A stretch of 48,725 nt of DNA from Candidatus Rubneribacter avistercoris. GTDB lineage: Bacteria; Actinomycetota; Coriobacteriia; Coriobacteriales; Eggerthellaceae. Position 1 is the stretch's first letter. Every line of letters starts with the position of its first letter. Below are positions 1 to 8,638 of this stretch, one piece after another. The stretch is taken from positions 1 to 48,725 of the forward strand of contig DXCU01000073.1 in the NCBI GenBank assembly GCA_019115845.1, in the 5' to 3' direction. The notes under the pieces were generated by a model, which saw only the letters and a list, made by a program, of their open reading frames with translations, was not told where the DNA came from and searched no databases. The translations under genes were made by a program, and so were the position numbers.

Positions 1-78
1 CAGCTCGGCCGCCTCGGTCAGGCTGAACCCCGCCGCGACGGCCTCCACGGCGAGCTCCCTGGTCTCCAACGGGTACAT
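1..78 (-). CDS. Transposase OrfA-like protein (IS3-type), N-terminal fragment cut by the window edge
   Basis: The minus strand opens with ATG at 78 and stays open to the window edge. It encodes 26 residues beginning MYPLETRELAVEAVAAGF and continuing into a helix-turn-helix-like SLTEAAEL. This short, charged HTH opening is typical of the first ORF (OrfA) of IS3-family elements, which binds the element ends. The rest lies outside the window, so the family call rests on the N-terminus and on the adjacent sequence, which looks like an IS end interrupting a LysR gene. It could also be another HTH protein of the same type. Confidence 0.55.
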   Translation of the reverse strand, partial: MYPLETRELAVEAVAAGFSLTEAAEL

Positions 79-130
79 GCGGACTCCAATCCGGACACCG
101 GAGTGTCCAACTTTTTGTCCGCACCCCCAA
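1..130. mobile_element. Terminus of an insertion sequence (IS3-like)
   Basis: Reading inward on the minus strand from about 130, the sequence starts TGGGGGTGCGGACA, continues AAAAAGTTGGACAC and then reaches the ATG at 78. A TG-initial terminal repeat followed closely by the OrfA start is the usual layout of an IS3-family left end. The homologous part of the LysR frame begins immediately beyond about 130. The exact boundary and target duplication cannot be fixed because the other end is outside the window. Confidence 0.5.
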
Positions 131-1006
131 ACCGCTGCAGCCCTCCATGTGTCGCAACCTGTACTTAGCCGCCACATGGAAGCTCTGGAGAAGGAATGTG
201 GTCGCAAACTCCTAGACCGTACCTCGCGGCCCATATCGCTTACCCCTTACGGCAAAATTTTGTTGGAGTGCGCTTTTGAGATAGAAAGTTCGCTCGATCA
301 TGCAAAACGACTCATGCGTAAACCGCCCGCGCAAAATCCCTTGGTTGCCGGTGGTTTACTGGGATCGAATCTCATAGAGCAAACATTGACGCACCTTATC
401 AAACACTGCGATATTGAAAAGGAAATTCCCGTTGTCCTTTACGACCCACACCGATTGTCAGCAACCCGGTTCGCTCAAAGCGATCTGTTCGAGGACCTAC
501 GCCAGGAAAAGGTTGATTTCTTGCTCATATTCTTACCCGAAAGCGACGAGCGCCTACAAGAGTTCGAAAACGTGTTGGTGGATCGAGCACATCTCGATTT
601 GTGGGTAAACACTGACTCCCCGTTGGCCGCTTTGGAAAGCCCTCATCTCTCCGACCTCGACGCCTATACGTTTATGGCAAGCCGTCACGACGCATATCTG
701 GAGTGCGCCAAAGACCTGTTGTCGAGAGCAAAAATTTCGTCACGCATAAAGCCCGTTTACTGGAACGCGGGAGACATGCTGGAAAGAGCTTTCGATCACA
801 ACGAATTTGACCTATTCACAACCAACGGCTACGACAGCGATTACGACATCATGAGTAAACGGTTCAATATAGTGCGCCTGCCGCTTGATGACCCCGAAGC
901 CTATTACCCTTTATTCATGCTCTGGCGTCACAACTCCTCCATCTCCATCGAGCCTATAGCACGCCGACTCCAGGAGTCTTACACTAAGCAGTTTGGAGAC
1001 CGGTAA
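77..1006 (+). pseudogene. LysR-family transcriptional regulator truncated at its N-terminus by an IS
   Basis: The 309-codon frame holds the second half of a LysR winged HTH (AAALHVSQPVLSRHMEALE, then a GRKLLDR wing) followed by the usual LysR effector-binding domain to the stop at 1006. The normal opening of such a protein, about 20-25 residues covering the first HTH helix, is missing. The first ~18 codons (77-130) are instead the end of an insertion element, and the ATG at 77 overlaps the start of the divergent transposase. A LysR protein without its first helix would not be expected to bind DNA normally, so the gene is probably inactive. Its GC content is visibly lower than that of the downstream genes, and its target is unknown. 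Confidence 0.75.
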
Positions 1007-1503
1007 TATCAAGTTCGGTACCGTAGTACCAAGTCCGGTTACGAAGATTCCGATTACAACTCCACCAAGCCGGTGGCTAAACACACGATAGACACTACAA
1101 CTAAAAGCAGAATAATACCCACGATGACTTTGTCCCCGCATCAAACGGTAATGGATTCGCAATTTCTGGATCCTTACCGTACGAACTCGGGGGGGGGGCT
1201 GAAATACGGGTTGAAATTTGAAGCGACCAGGGAATAGTCGAGGGATGGCCGACGGGAGATCGGGCGACCAGGAAGCAATCGAGAAGCGTCCGACGGGAGA
1301 TCGGGCAGGCAGCTGAGGGACGGACGTCGACCGGACGCACGAGATGGCTGGCGGGCTGGGCGGTCGAGGCGCCAGGGCAGCCGGGGGCGACTAAGGGGCA
1401 CGCGTCCGAGGACCGGCGCCGGAGGATGTCCGAGGATCGGCGCCCCAAAGCGCCCAAAGGCCGAAACCCCAAAGCGCCCAGGGCGCGCAAGGCGAAAGGC
1501 GCG
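1007..1503. other. Gene-free spacer with degenerate repeats
   Basis: No convincing gene was found. A run of ten G lies at 1189-1198. A ~41 bp unit occurs twice in tandem (1223-1263 and 1264-1304, sharing GCGACCAGG and GACGGGAGATCGGG). A shorter GTCCGAGGA-CGGCGCC unit occurs at about 1407 and 1431, and CCCAAAGCGCCCA recurs just before 1503. The unrelated short frames here look like chance. This is the 3' flank of the permease gene, and no clear terminator with a T-run is seen. Confidence 0.55.
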
Positions 1504-3033
1504 CTACAGCACCACTTGGCCGCTGGCCAGAAGCACAACGGACACGGCCGCTGCCAGCAGGATGACGGCCACAACCACTTTGTCCACCGCGCTTTGCAAA
1601 TACGGCTCGCCCCGCTCCTTCTTGCCCTTGACGTACATCAGGATGCCGGGCGCGTACAAAAGCGACATGAGGGTGAGGCCGGTCGTGCCGCTCGCCCATG
1701 CCAAAAAGAAGCTGTACACCACGCCGAGCACCCCGAAGACGCGCCACACGACCATAGCGCCCCCCACCTTGCCCGCGAACGACTCGGGCTCGGTGAACGC
1801 GATCTTGGCAAAGTACGCCGCCGACAGCAGGTACGGCAGCAAGATCATGCCGGCCGACAGCGCGTAGAAGAACTGGTACGTGCTGTCGGAGAACAGCATG
1901 ACCACCAAAAACACCTCGACGATGACGTTCGTCACCACCAGCGTGACAATGGGCGCGCCTTTCTTGTTGGTCTTGGCGAACGCCTTGACGAACACGCCTT
2001 GGGTAGCCGCCTCGTACGGCGACTCGCTCGTCAGCACCGTGTAGCCCAGCATGGCGCCCACCAGCGACAAAATCACACCACCGTTGATGAGCAGCGCGCC
2101 CCACGGCCCCACCGCACGCTCCATGACCCCGGCAAGCGCGGGGTTACCCAGCTCGGACAGCTCGGACAGCGGCATGACGCCCATGCTGAGCGTGCTCACC
2201 AGCAAGTAGATGGTCAGCACGCAGCAAAACGCGATGATGGTGGCCTTGCCCACGTCGCGGGCCTTCTTGGCGCGACCGGAGATGGCCACGGCCCCCTCGA
2301 TGCCCACGAACACCCAGATGGTCACCATCATGGTGCTGCTCACCTGGTCAAGAAACGGCATGCCGGGCGAAGCGCCCGTGGAAAGGTTGGCCAGGAAGAT
2401 GTCCAGGTCGAACTTCTGGAAGAACACGATGGCCGTGATGGCAACGAAGATGGGGACGAACTTGCTGATGGTGATGACGGCGTTCACGCCGGTGGCTTCC
2501 TTCACGCCGCGCGACACCAGAAACGTGTACGTCCACGTCAGAACGCTCGCCCCAATGACGGACGCCACGTTGTTGCCCTCCCCGAACACCGGGAAGAAGT
2601 ACGACAGCGCGCCGAACAAAAGCGCCGAGAAGCTGACGATGCACAGAAGCGCGCTGATCCAGTACCCCCAGGCGCTGTTGAAGCCCAGGAAATCCCCGAA
2701 CCCGGCGGCAGCGTAGCTGTAGATGCCGCCTTTGAGCTCCGGCTTCACGCGCGAAAGCGCGAAAAACGTCATGACCAGGCACAGCACGCCAACGGCAGAG
2801 ATGCCCCACGCCGTGAGTATGGCCGCTCCGCTGGCGCCGCCCGCCGCCTGGTCGCCCGACAGCGTGAACACGCCGGCGCCCAAGATGAGCGTGATGACCG
2901 TGGTGACCAGACGGAATATCCCCAGGTTCCCATGGCCTGCGTTGGCATCGACGCCGGCCAGGCCGGGATCCCCTCCCGGCGTGGTGGACAATCCCTTGAT
3001 GCGGTCGGCTCCGCGCGTTGCTACGTCACTCAT
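1504..3033 (-). CDS. APC-superfamily amino acid antiporter (basic amino acid/polyamine antiporter, ArcD-like)
   Basis: The protein has 509 residues and about 12 hydrophobic segments. TM1 carries the family motif GAGVFTLSGD, the broken first helix that contacts the substrate amino group in APC transporters, and GGIYSYAAAGFGDFLGF follows TM2-3. Length and motif fit the APA antiporters, which exchange arginine/ornithine or similar pairs across the membrane. The exact substrate cannot be read from the sequence. ATG at 3033 is chosen over an upstream in-frame ATG at 3111 because AGGGAAG precedes it at good spacing and the extension has no family character. It lies 126 bp downstream of menE-menC on the same strand and may be read from the same transcript. 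Confidence 0.85.
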   Translation of the reverse strand: MSDVATRGADRIKGLSTTPGGDPGLAGVDANAGHGNLGIFRLVTTVITLILGAGVFTLSGDQAAGGASGAAILTAWGISAVGVLCLVMTFFALSRVKPELKGGIYSYAAAGFGDFLGFNSAWGYWISALLCIVSFSALLFGALSYFFPVFGEGNNVASVIGASVLTWTYTFLVSRGVKEATGVNAVITISKFVPIFVAITAIVFFQKFDLDIFLANLSTGASPGMPFLDQVSSTMMVTIWVFVGIEGAVAISGRAKKARDVGKATIIAFCCVLTIYLLVSTLSMGVMPLSELSELGNPALAGVMERAVGPWGALLINGGVILSLVGAMLGYTVLTSESPYEAATQGVFVKAFAKTNKKGAPIVTLVVTNVIVEVFLVVMLFSDSTYQFFYALSAGMILLPYLLSAAYFAKIAFTEPESFAGKVGGAMVVWRVFGVLGVVYSFFLAWASGTTGLTLMSLLYAPGILMYVKGKKERGEPYLQSAVDKVVVAVILLAAAVSVVLLASGQVVL

Positions 3034-3159
3034 CACTTCCCTATCCTTCGCAATACGATAGGGAGCATCATACCTTACCAAGCCGCAACCGAGGCGGACG
3101 GCGCGGCACATTTTGAGCGCCCGAATGCAAATGCGCGAAAATTCGCAACGTTGCGCTGG

Positions 3160-5976
3160 TTATTCCACCACGCTGCGATCCACCAGGACGCTTGCCAAAA
3201 CCGCTCGGTTGAGATCGCACCCCAAGCCGTGCTCGTGCTCCGGGCGGTTGAGCGTGACCAAGCCGCGCACGGCCGTGTAGGGAGGATCGGTGATGTCCTG
3301 GTCGAAGTAGCGCGACGTCGACCCTATGTCGCCGGGCGCCTTCACGAAGTCGAGCGTTTGGAACGCCGCATGCAGGCGCTTGGAAACGCCCGTGTCGTAC
3401 ATGCCGCCCATCCACACGTCGATGCCGCGCGCATGCGCCGCGCGCACAAAGTCCAAAGCCGGCTGCACGCCTCCGAACTTGCCTATCTTCACCGCATAGC
3501 AGGAAAGGGCGGGCTGCGAGAGCGCCGGAGCCAGGTCACGCGGGCGCGCCACGGATTCGTCCAGGCAGATGGGGGTGCGCATGGTCTGCTGCAGCCGCGC
3601 CAAACGGCCGAACAGGTCGGAAGGACCCACGGCGGGCACGCGGCGAGGATCGAACGGCTCCTCCACCCAGGCCACGCCAAGCCCGTCGAGCGCGCGCAGC
3701 TCGTCCGCTTCGCGCTCCGTGAAGCTTTGGTTGGCATCGAGCGTGATCATGAGGTCGGGAAGCGCCGCGCGCACCGCGCGCACGCAGGGAAGCATGCTGC
3801 CGGGAGCCACCTTGAGCTTGACGCGGCGATACCCCGCCGCGGCGCAACGGCGCGCCGCCCCCACCGTCTGATCAACCGACCCCAGCCCAATCACCGCTCC
3901 GGCGGGCACGGCAACAGAGGACGCAGGGGTGGATGGGGACGCTTCGTCCCGCTTGCCCCCTATGAGCCGCCACAGCGGCTCGCCGACAATCTTGCCGTGC
4001 AGATCCCACAGCGCCGGCTCGATGGCTCCGCACGCCAGAGGGAACGACGCCGCCTCGGGATACCCCGCGAACAGCTCGCTCGCCTCGCGCGGGTGCAGAA
4101 ACGCGGTGCGCAGCACCAGCGGCGCCAGCACCTCGCGCAGCACACGCTCGTCTTGGTCGAGCGTCTCGGGCAGGTACCAGTCGGTCGGGAAGGCCACGCA
4201 CTCGCCCAAACCCGTCCGGCCAGCATGGTCCGTAACCTCCACGATGAGGGATTCGCGATGGGTCATGACGCCTTTCGGCGTTCTGAACGGCTGCGAGAAC
4301 GGCAGGCGGATGCGGTAGAGCGCAACGCGCCGCACCTCGATGCGCTGGTCGTAGGCGCGCTCGAGCGCGGCGCGGTCCACCTTGCCGATGCCGCTGCGCG
4401 GAAACTCGTCCATCGCGCACACGTGCTTGGGCAGGTAGAGCTTCGACAGATGCGAGGCCAGCCCCGCGCGCACCGCCGCAGCGAACTGCCCGTTCGGCTG
4501 CCTGACCCAGCGCGACGCCGCATCGGGCCGCGTGCGCTCCACCAGCGCGACGGGACGGCGGCCCCAGCGGCTGTCGGGCACGCCGAACACGTGGGCATCG
4601 GCCACGCCGGGCACGCGCAGCAGCTTCTCCTTGATCTCGGCCGGGTAGACGTTCTCGCCGCCCGAGACGAACATGTCCTCCGTGCGCTCCTTCACGTAGA
4701 GCAGCCCCTGGTGGATGGCCGCCGTGTCGCCGGTGAGGAAGTAGCCGTCCACCGTGTGGGCCGCGCGCGCGTTGAGGTAGCCCTCGAACAAGCCGGGGCC
4801 TTTGACCGCCAGCCGCCCGAAGCCGTCCTCGCCCGGGTCCACAATGTGGGCCCGGTAGCCGGGAAGCAGGCAAAGACCGCCTGTGAACGAAGGAGTGACC
4901 TGCGCATTCGCAATCTGGCTGGACGTTTCCGTCATGCCGTAGCTGGCGTACACACAAGCGCCGGCGCCGCCCGCGCGCTCAAGCGTGCGAGGGTTCACAG
5001 CGCCGCCGCCCAGCAGGATGCACCTGTAGCGCGGCAGGATGTCGGCCTTGTTCGAGGCCAGCATGTCCTGCAGCATCTTGTCCACCACCGACACGTGGGT
5101 GATCCCCTTGCGGGCCGCGTCCTCAAGCACGCGATCCGCGTTGAAGCGGCGGTACAGCACGAAGGGGTTGCCGTTCAGCAGGCTGCGCACCACCACCTGA
5201 AAGCCGCCGATATGGTAGAGGGGCAACGCCGCCTGCCAAGCGCCCTCTCCGCGCCGATTGAGCATCGCGTTCGAAGCCTCAGCGGCTTGGCATAGGTTGT
5301 CCCAGGTGAGCGGGACGGCCTTCGCCCGCCCTGTGGTGCCGGACGTGAACATGACAAGCGCGCGTGCGCTTTGGTCGAACACGTGCGCCGCGTGCTCGGC
5401 GAAGTGGATGATGCCTTCCAGGGCATCTTGACGCGCCACCGCATCGCGCCGACGCGCGGAGGCGCGGCCCGACCCCGCCCGACCGAGCGCTTTCGTTGAG
5501 CGGGGCTCGGCCGAGGCGGCGGCTATGCGGGAGGCGAACGACGGCCGCGCCGCGCGCGATGCGCCGCGCGCGGCCCCGGGCTCTTCGCCGGTGAGCAGCG
5601 CGGTGGCGCGATCCATCAGGCGTTTCACGCTGGATTCGTCGATGCGCGCGGCAACGGCCATACCGGGCTTGCGCTCCACCTCCATAACGCGACTGACCTT
5701 CTCGGCCTCCGTCAACCGGTTGTTGAGGCAGATCAGGGTGTAGCCGCCGTACGCCGCGGCCATCATCAGAAACACGTACGCGGGGCAGTTCGGCAGGTCC
5801 ACCACTATGCCGTCGCCGGGGCGGGCGCCGCGTATCTGCAGGTTGCGCGCGATGGCCGCCGAAAGCATGCGCGTCTCGCGATAGGAAAACGACGACTCCG
5901 CGCCCGCTTCGTCAACGTACGTGAAGCACGTGCGCTGCGGGTTCTGACGAACCATGCTTTCGAACGGGCCGATCAT
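3160..5976 (-). CDS. menE/menC: Fused MenE-MenC: o-succinylbenzoate-CoA ligase plus o-succinylbenzoate synthase
   Basis: This is one uninterrupted 938-residue frame. Residues 1 to ~545 are an adenylate-forming ligase: P-loop FTSGTTGRAKAV, the YGMTETSS motif, YFLTGD, the ERTEDMFVSGGENVYP hinge and the C-terminal catalytic lysine in SGIGKVDRAAL. Residues ~546-938 are an enolase-superfamily OSB synthase: catalytic KLK pair, metal ligands in LDANQSF, VEEPF and LDESV, and a second lysine in KIGKFGG. MenC dehydrates SHCHC to o-succinylbenzoate and MenE activates it with CoA, so the fusion joins consecutive steps in the cytoplasm. A ~50-residue Ala/Arg-rich stretch (about residues 140-190) interrupts MenE before the P-loop. 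ATG at 5976 is the first start that yields a normal MenE N-terminus. menB lies 174 bp upstream. Confidence 0.93.
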   Translation of the reverse strand: MIGPFESMVRQNPQRTCFTYVDEAGAESSFSYRETRMLSAAIARNLQIRGARPGDGIVVDLPNCPAYVFLMMAAAYGGYTLICLNNRLTEAEKVSRVMEVERKPGMAVAARIDESSVKRLMDRATALLTGEEPGAARGASRAARPSFASRIAAASAEPRSTKALGRAGSGRASARRRDAVARQDALEGIIHFAEHAAHVFDQSARALVMFTSGTTGRAKAVPLTWDNLCQAAEASNAMLNRRGEGAWQAALPLYHIGGFQVVVRSLLNGNPFVLYRRFNADRVLEDAARKGITHVSVVDKMLQDMLASNKADILPRYRCILLGGGAVNPRTLERAGGAGACVYASYGMTETSSQIANAQVTPSFTGGLCLLPGYRAHIVDPGEDGFGRLAVKGPGLFEGYLNARAAHTVDGYFLTGDTAAIHQGLLYVKERTEDMFVSGGENVYPAEIKEKLLRVPGVADAHVFGVPDSRWGRRPVALVERTRPDAASRWVRQPNGQFAAAVRAGLASHLSKLYLPKHVCAMDEFPRSGIGKVDRAALERAYDQRIEVRRVALYRIRLPFSQPFRTPKGVMTHRESLIVEVTDHAGRTGLGECVAFPTDWYLPETLDQDERVLREVLAPLVLRTAFLHPREASELFAGYPEAASFPLACGAIEPALWDLHGKIVGEPLWRLIGGKRDEASPSTPASSVAVPAGAVIGLGSVDQTVGAARRCAAAGYRRVKLKVAPGSMLPCVRAVRAALPDLMITLDANQSFTEREADELRALDGLGVAWVEEPFDPRRVPAVGPSDLFGRLARLQQTMRTPICLDESVARPRDLAPALSQPALSCYAVKIGKFGGVQPALDFVRAAHARGIDVWMGGMYDTGVSKRLHAAFQTLDFVKAPGDIGSTSRYFDQDITDPPYTAVRGLVTLNRPEHEHGLGCDLNRAVLASVLVDRSVVE

Positions 5977-6116
5977 CGTCGCCTCTGGCCTTGCCTCTCT
6001 TTCTGGTTCTCCGGTACTCTGGCCTTCTGGTGCTTTTGCGCTTCGGTGCTTCGGTGCTCTGCGCCGCCTTGCGATTGGGCGGAGCGCCCCGCCGGCACGC
6101 ATCGCCGTCGCCGTTG

Positions 6117-6142
6117 CCGTCCGCCGGCGGTGCCGGCGACGG
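6117..6142. other. GC-rich hairpin between menB and menE-menC
   Basis: An imperfect inverted repeat with arms CCGTC-GCCGGC and GCCGGC-ACGG around a 3 nt loop lies just past the menB stop. No T-run follows on the minus strand, so it may attenuate or stabilise the transcript rather than terminate it. The rest of 5977-6150 is a degenerate spacer without a gene. Confidence 0.4.
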
Positions 6143-6150
6143 CGAAAATC

Positions 6151-6990
6151 CTACGGGAACTTCGGGAACTGGGCGAAGTCGGGCTGACGCTTCTCCTTGA
6201 ACGCGTCGCGGCCCTCCTTCGCCTCGTCGGTGGTGTAGTACAGAAGCGTCGCGTCGCCGGCCAGCTGCTGGATGCCGGCAAGGCCGTCCGTAGCCGCGTT
6301 GAACGACGCCTTCATGAAGCGCAGCGCCGTGGGGGAGAGGCGCAGCATCTCGCGCGCCCAGCTGACGCACTCCTCTTCCAGCTGGTCAAACGGCACCACC
6401 TTGTTCACCAGGCCCATCTGAAGCGCCTCGGCTGCGGTGTACTGGCGGCAGAGGTACCAGATCTCGCGCGCCTTCTTCTGGCCTACGATGTTGGCCAGGT
6501 AACCCGCGCCGTAGCCCGCGTCGAAGCTGCCCACCTTGGGGCCGGTCTGGCCGAACTTGGCCGTCTCGGCCGCGATGGACAGGTCGCACAGGATATGCAG
6601 CACGTGCCCGCCGCCGATAGCGTAGCCGTTCACCATGGCGATGACGGGCTTGGGCACCACGCGGATGAGCCGCTGCAAATCCAGCACGTTGAGGCGCGGG
6701 ATGTTGTCCTCGCCCACGTAGCCGCCGTTGCCGCGGATCTTCTGGTCGCCGCCGGAGCAGAACGCCTCGTCCTCGTGGCGGCCGCCGTGGTTGGCGCCGG
6801 TGAGGATGATGACGCCGATTTCCGCGTCGTCGCGCGCCACGGTGAAGGCGTCGTAAAGCTCGTTCACGGTGAGCGGCGTGAACGCATTGCGGCGTTCGGG
6901 CCGGTTGATGGTGATTTTGGCGATGCCGTCGCAGGTTTCGTAGACGATCTCGCGGTAGGCTTTGCCCATCTGCCATGCGATGTCGCTCAT
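6151..6990 (-). CDS. menB: 1,4-dihydroxy-2-naphthoyl-CoA synthase
   Basis: This 279-residue crotonase-fold enzyme cyclises OSB-CoA to DHNA-CoA, the ring-closing step of menaquinone synthesis. Diagnostic MenB sequences are visible: [11 protein letters not shown] (CoA and oxyanion region), [17 protein letters not shown], and [20 protein letters not shown] with the conserved aspartate and serine of the active site. It ends in the typical [14 protein letters not shown] tail. ATG at 6990 is preceded by GAAAGGACGG and gives the standard start MSDIAWQ. It is followed on the same strand by the MenE-MenC fusion that supplies its substrate. Length and motifs are normal for the family. Confidence 0.97.
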   Translation of the reverse strand: MSDIAWQMGKAYREIVYETCDGIAKITINRPERRNAFTPLTVNELYDAFTVARDDAEIGVIILTGANHGGRHEDEAFCSGGDQKIRGNGGYVGEDNIPRLNVLDLQRLIRVVPKPVIAMVNGYAIGGGHVLHILCDLSIAAETAKFGQTGPKVGSFDAGYGAGYLANIVGQKKAREIWYLCRQYTAAEALQMGLVNKVVPFDQLEEECVSWAREMLRLSPTALRFMKASFNAATDGLAGIQQLAGDATLLYYTTDEAKEGRDAFKEKRQPDFAQFPKFP

Positions 6991-7415
6991 GGCCGTCCTT
7001 TCGGTGCGCAACGGGATTGCAAACCGGATGCGCGGTATGCGGAGGTTTCGATTGGATGCGCCCATGGTACCGCGTAGCGCGCCCTATTGGCACCGCCGTA
7101 CCCCCGCATGCAGAATAATTACGCAAAGATGATCTATGGGACGAGGGCGGGCGGGGCTGCGGCGGGGCTGCGGGCGGGGAGCGGGAGCGGCGGCGCGAAG
7201 CACGGGAGAGAGTGGCGGCGAAAGTGGAGCTGCAAAGGGATTGGAGGATGAAGCAGGAGATGGGGACGGCGCAAAGCAACGAGGGCAATGGAAGGGAGCG
7301 GAGAGCGAGAGAACGCTGGGGCCGGAGCGAGAACCTGGCCGGAAACGCGCAGGGGCCGACACGAGCAAACGCGACGACCACCGTCACCGCCAAGCCAAAA
7401 CCGGCATGGAAGCCC
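6991..7415. other. Gene-free spacer upstream of menB
   Basis: No gene was found. 7137-7410 is a purine-rich, low-complexity stretch with many GGGAGCGG/GAGAACG-like words. A run of eleven C (7413-7423) abuts the palindromic element that follows. A short AT-rich patch at about 7108-7135 is the only plausible place for a menB promoter, but no well-spaced -35/-10 pair is clear. Confidence 0.45.
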
Positions 7416-7596
7416 CCCCCCCCGCAAGGTTTGGTCACAAACTGCGCCCTATGGCACGCGCGGGACCGATTTCGCGTCCCCCGCGCCCTTGGCACTTGGA
7501 GAATCCCCAGGTCGCGAAAATCGCACAGGCTGCCGGCACCCCAAATTGGCCGCTCGGATTGCCATAGGGCGTCGTTTGTGACCAACTTGCATGGGG
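7416..7596. repeat. Long palindromic intergenic element, copy 1
   Basis: The core at 7433-7583 begins GGTCACAAACTGCGCCCTAT and ends with the near-perfect reverse complement (TGCCATAGGGCG, GTTTGTGACC). The arms extend to about 38 bp on each side. The interior contains GGAGAATCCCCAGGTCGCGA. A second, clearly homologous copy lies at 29940-30112. No ORF is conserved between the copies, so this is a non-coding, foldable repeat of the MITE or REP kind. Confidence 0.75.
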
Positions 7597-7645
7597 GCGC
7601 CCTTGCGTCGTGCGCAAACCGCGGCGCAAAGCCGCCTTATCGCGT

Positions 7646-7735
7646 CTACCCATCGCCACGCCGCGCGGCTCCGTACAACGAGAGCAAGTCCATGCAGGGG
7701 TTGCGCACACGGATGGCGCAGCCCAGCAAACACCC
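7646..7735 (-). pseudogene. Short remnant of a second phosphoenolpyruvate carboxylase gene
   Basis: On the minus strand from 7726 to the TAG at 7646 the frame reads LGCAIRVRNPCMDLLSL, then LYGAARRGDG and stop. The intact ppc gene in this window has LGCAIRVRNPYVDALSL at the matching place, so 14 of 17 residues agree and the DNA is also similar (7686-7735 against 9273-9322). Nothing else of ppc is recognisable around it. It is a duplicated or foreign scrap lying at the edge of the toxin-antitoxin block. Confidence 0.65.
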
Positions 7736-7752
7736 CGCAAGTATCCTTCTTG

Positions 7753-8187
7753 CTACAAGGCGCCTTCTTCCGTCCAACGCTCAATCTTTGCGTTAATATC
7801 TTTCCCGAACTCCTGCAAGAACGGTATCCACTCTTCAAGTACAGCATGCGCACATTCAATGGCAAACTCGGCATTGTAGTTGTGAGATAGCTCATTTCGC
7901 ATAAGCCGTATAGCGTTCCAACGCGCATCATCAGCGATGATGCCATTATACGCAGCCTGTTCAAGCGCTTCGCGCGGGCTTCCCTTCGCCCAATCCACAA
8001 TGCCATAACGTTGCACCAGGATGTCTTTCATGAGCTTCCATGACAAGTCGAAGCACAGCTTGAACTTGCTCAAAAGTCCGCTCAATACATAGGTATCCTC
8101 GAAAACGGGCTTTTCGTATGCTTGACCGAGTTCCCACAAAAGGCCGTTAAGGTTTTCCAGGCGATCCGAATAGGACGATTCCGTCAC
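7753..8187 (-). CDS. hepT: HEPN-domain toxin of an MNT/HEPN (type VII) pair
   Basis: This 144-residue, all-helical protein belongs to the HI0074 / nucleotidyltransferase substrate-binding family. The HEPN RNase motif RX4HXY is complete in RNELSHNY near residue 112. In characterised pairs HepT cleaves RNA and is silenced when its partner MntA adds AMP to the motif tyrosine. The start is GTG at 8187, preceded by AAAGGA. It overlaps the 3' end of the mntA frame by 41 bp, so translation of the two is likely coupled. Length is normal. The pair sits in an accessory block between menB and ppc. Confidence 0.88.
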   Translation of the reverse strand: MTESSYSDRLENLNGLLWELGQAYEKPVFEDTYVLSGLLSKFKLCFDLSWKLMKDILVQRYGIVDWAKGSPREALEQAAYNGIIADDARWNAIRLMRNELSHNYNAEFAIECAHAVLEEWIPFLQEFGKDINAKIERWTEEGAL

Positions 8188-8464
8188 GGGCTATCATTCC
8201 TTTCAGCTGCGAACTCACAAAGCCGTTCATGCGGCACAAGTCCCATTTTTTGAGCGTCGGAAGCTCCTCCAGTGCGTCGGTAAGATTATCCCAATCGCGC
8301 GTGGTCCAACCCTCGTCAGGCCACACAGCAATGTCAATATCGCTCGTCGCGTGGTTCGTACCTTTCGCGTACGACCCATACAGCACCGCCGCCGCGATAC
8401 GATGTTCCTGCAAAAGAGGCACGGCCGCATCAAGCAGATCAGCTATCTCGCTGACGTCAGCCAT
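8147..8464 (-). CDS. mntA: MNT-type minimal nucleotidyltransferase antitoxin
   Basis: The 105-residue minimal nucleotidyltransferase carries the exact GSX10DXD signature: GSYAKGTNHATSDIDIAVWP at about residues 40-60. In type VII systems this enzyme transfers AMP to the HEPN toxin. ATG at 8464 has an AAAAGGAGGTG Shine-Dalgarno, so the in-frame ATG at 8500 is rejected. It is the first gene of a two-gene operon with hepT, the usual antitoxin-first order. A promoter-like TATAAT (minus strand) lies at 8514-8519, divergent from the small-peptide gene on the other strand. Confidence 0.88.
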   Translation of the reverse strand: MADVSEIADLLDAAVPLLQEHRIAAAVLYGSYAKGTNHATSDIDIAVWPDEGWTTRDWDNLTDALEELPTLKKWDLCRMNGFVSSQLKGMIARDGIVLFGSPGKP

Positions 8465-8513
8465 GCACGCACCTCCTTTTGCTCCACTGTTTTTACCCAC
8501 TCAGCAATGCCCC

Positions 8514-8542
8514 ATTATACCGACTGAATAACAAGCGAGAAA
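8514..8542 (-). promoter_or_regulatory. Promoter of mntA-hepT
   Basis: The minus strand shows a consensus TATAAT (8519-8514) with a weak TTTCTC -35 at 17 bp spacing (8542-8537), giving a leader of about 45 nt to the mntA ATG. It is back-to-back with the promoter of the small-peptide gene at 8574-8582. Confidence 0.6.
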
Positions 8543-8573
8543 ATCGGACGCGTCAATTCCAGGGCACGAACTT

Positions 8574-8582
8574 TGCTAGAAT
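8574..8582 (+). promoter_or_regulatory. Extended -10 promoter of the 43-residue peptide gene
   Basis: TGCTAGAAT is an extended -10 element. Transcription would start near 8589, giving a ~50 nt leader with a small CGGAC/GTCCG hairpin (8586-8602) and a GGAGG ribosome site at 8627-8631. Confidence 0.6.
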
Positions 8583-8638
8583 CTACGGACCGGCAAAGTC
8601 CGACGCGGGCGGCGCTTCCAACGATTGGAGGTATCGCC

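Noticed and set aside
1120..1236. 37-codon plus-strand frame through the G10 tract
   Set aside because: There is no ribosome site, no homology I recognise, and the composition changes abruptly at the homopolymer. It is probably chance.
1426..5295. Very long plus-strand open frame (1289 codons) opposite the permease and menE-menC
   Set aside because: It is His/Arg/Ala-rich, has no domain sense, and mirrors high-GC third positions of real minus-strand genes. It is a shadow frame.
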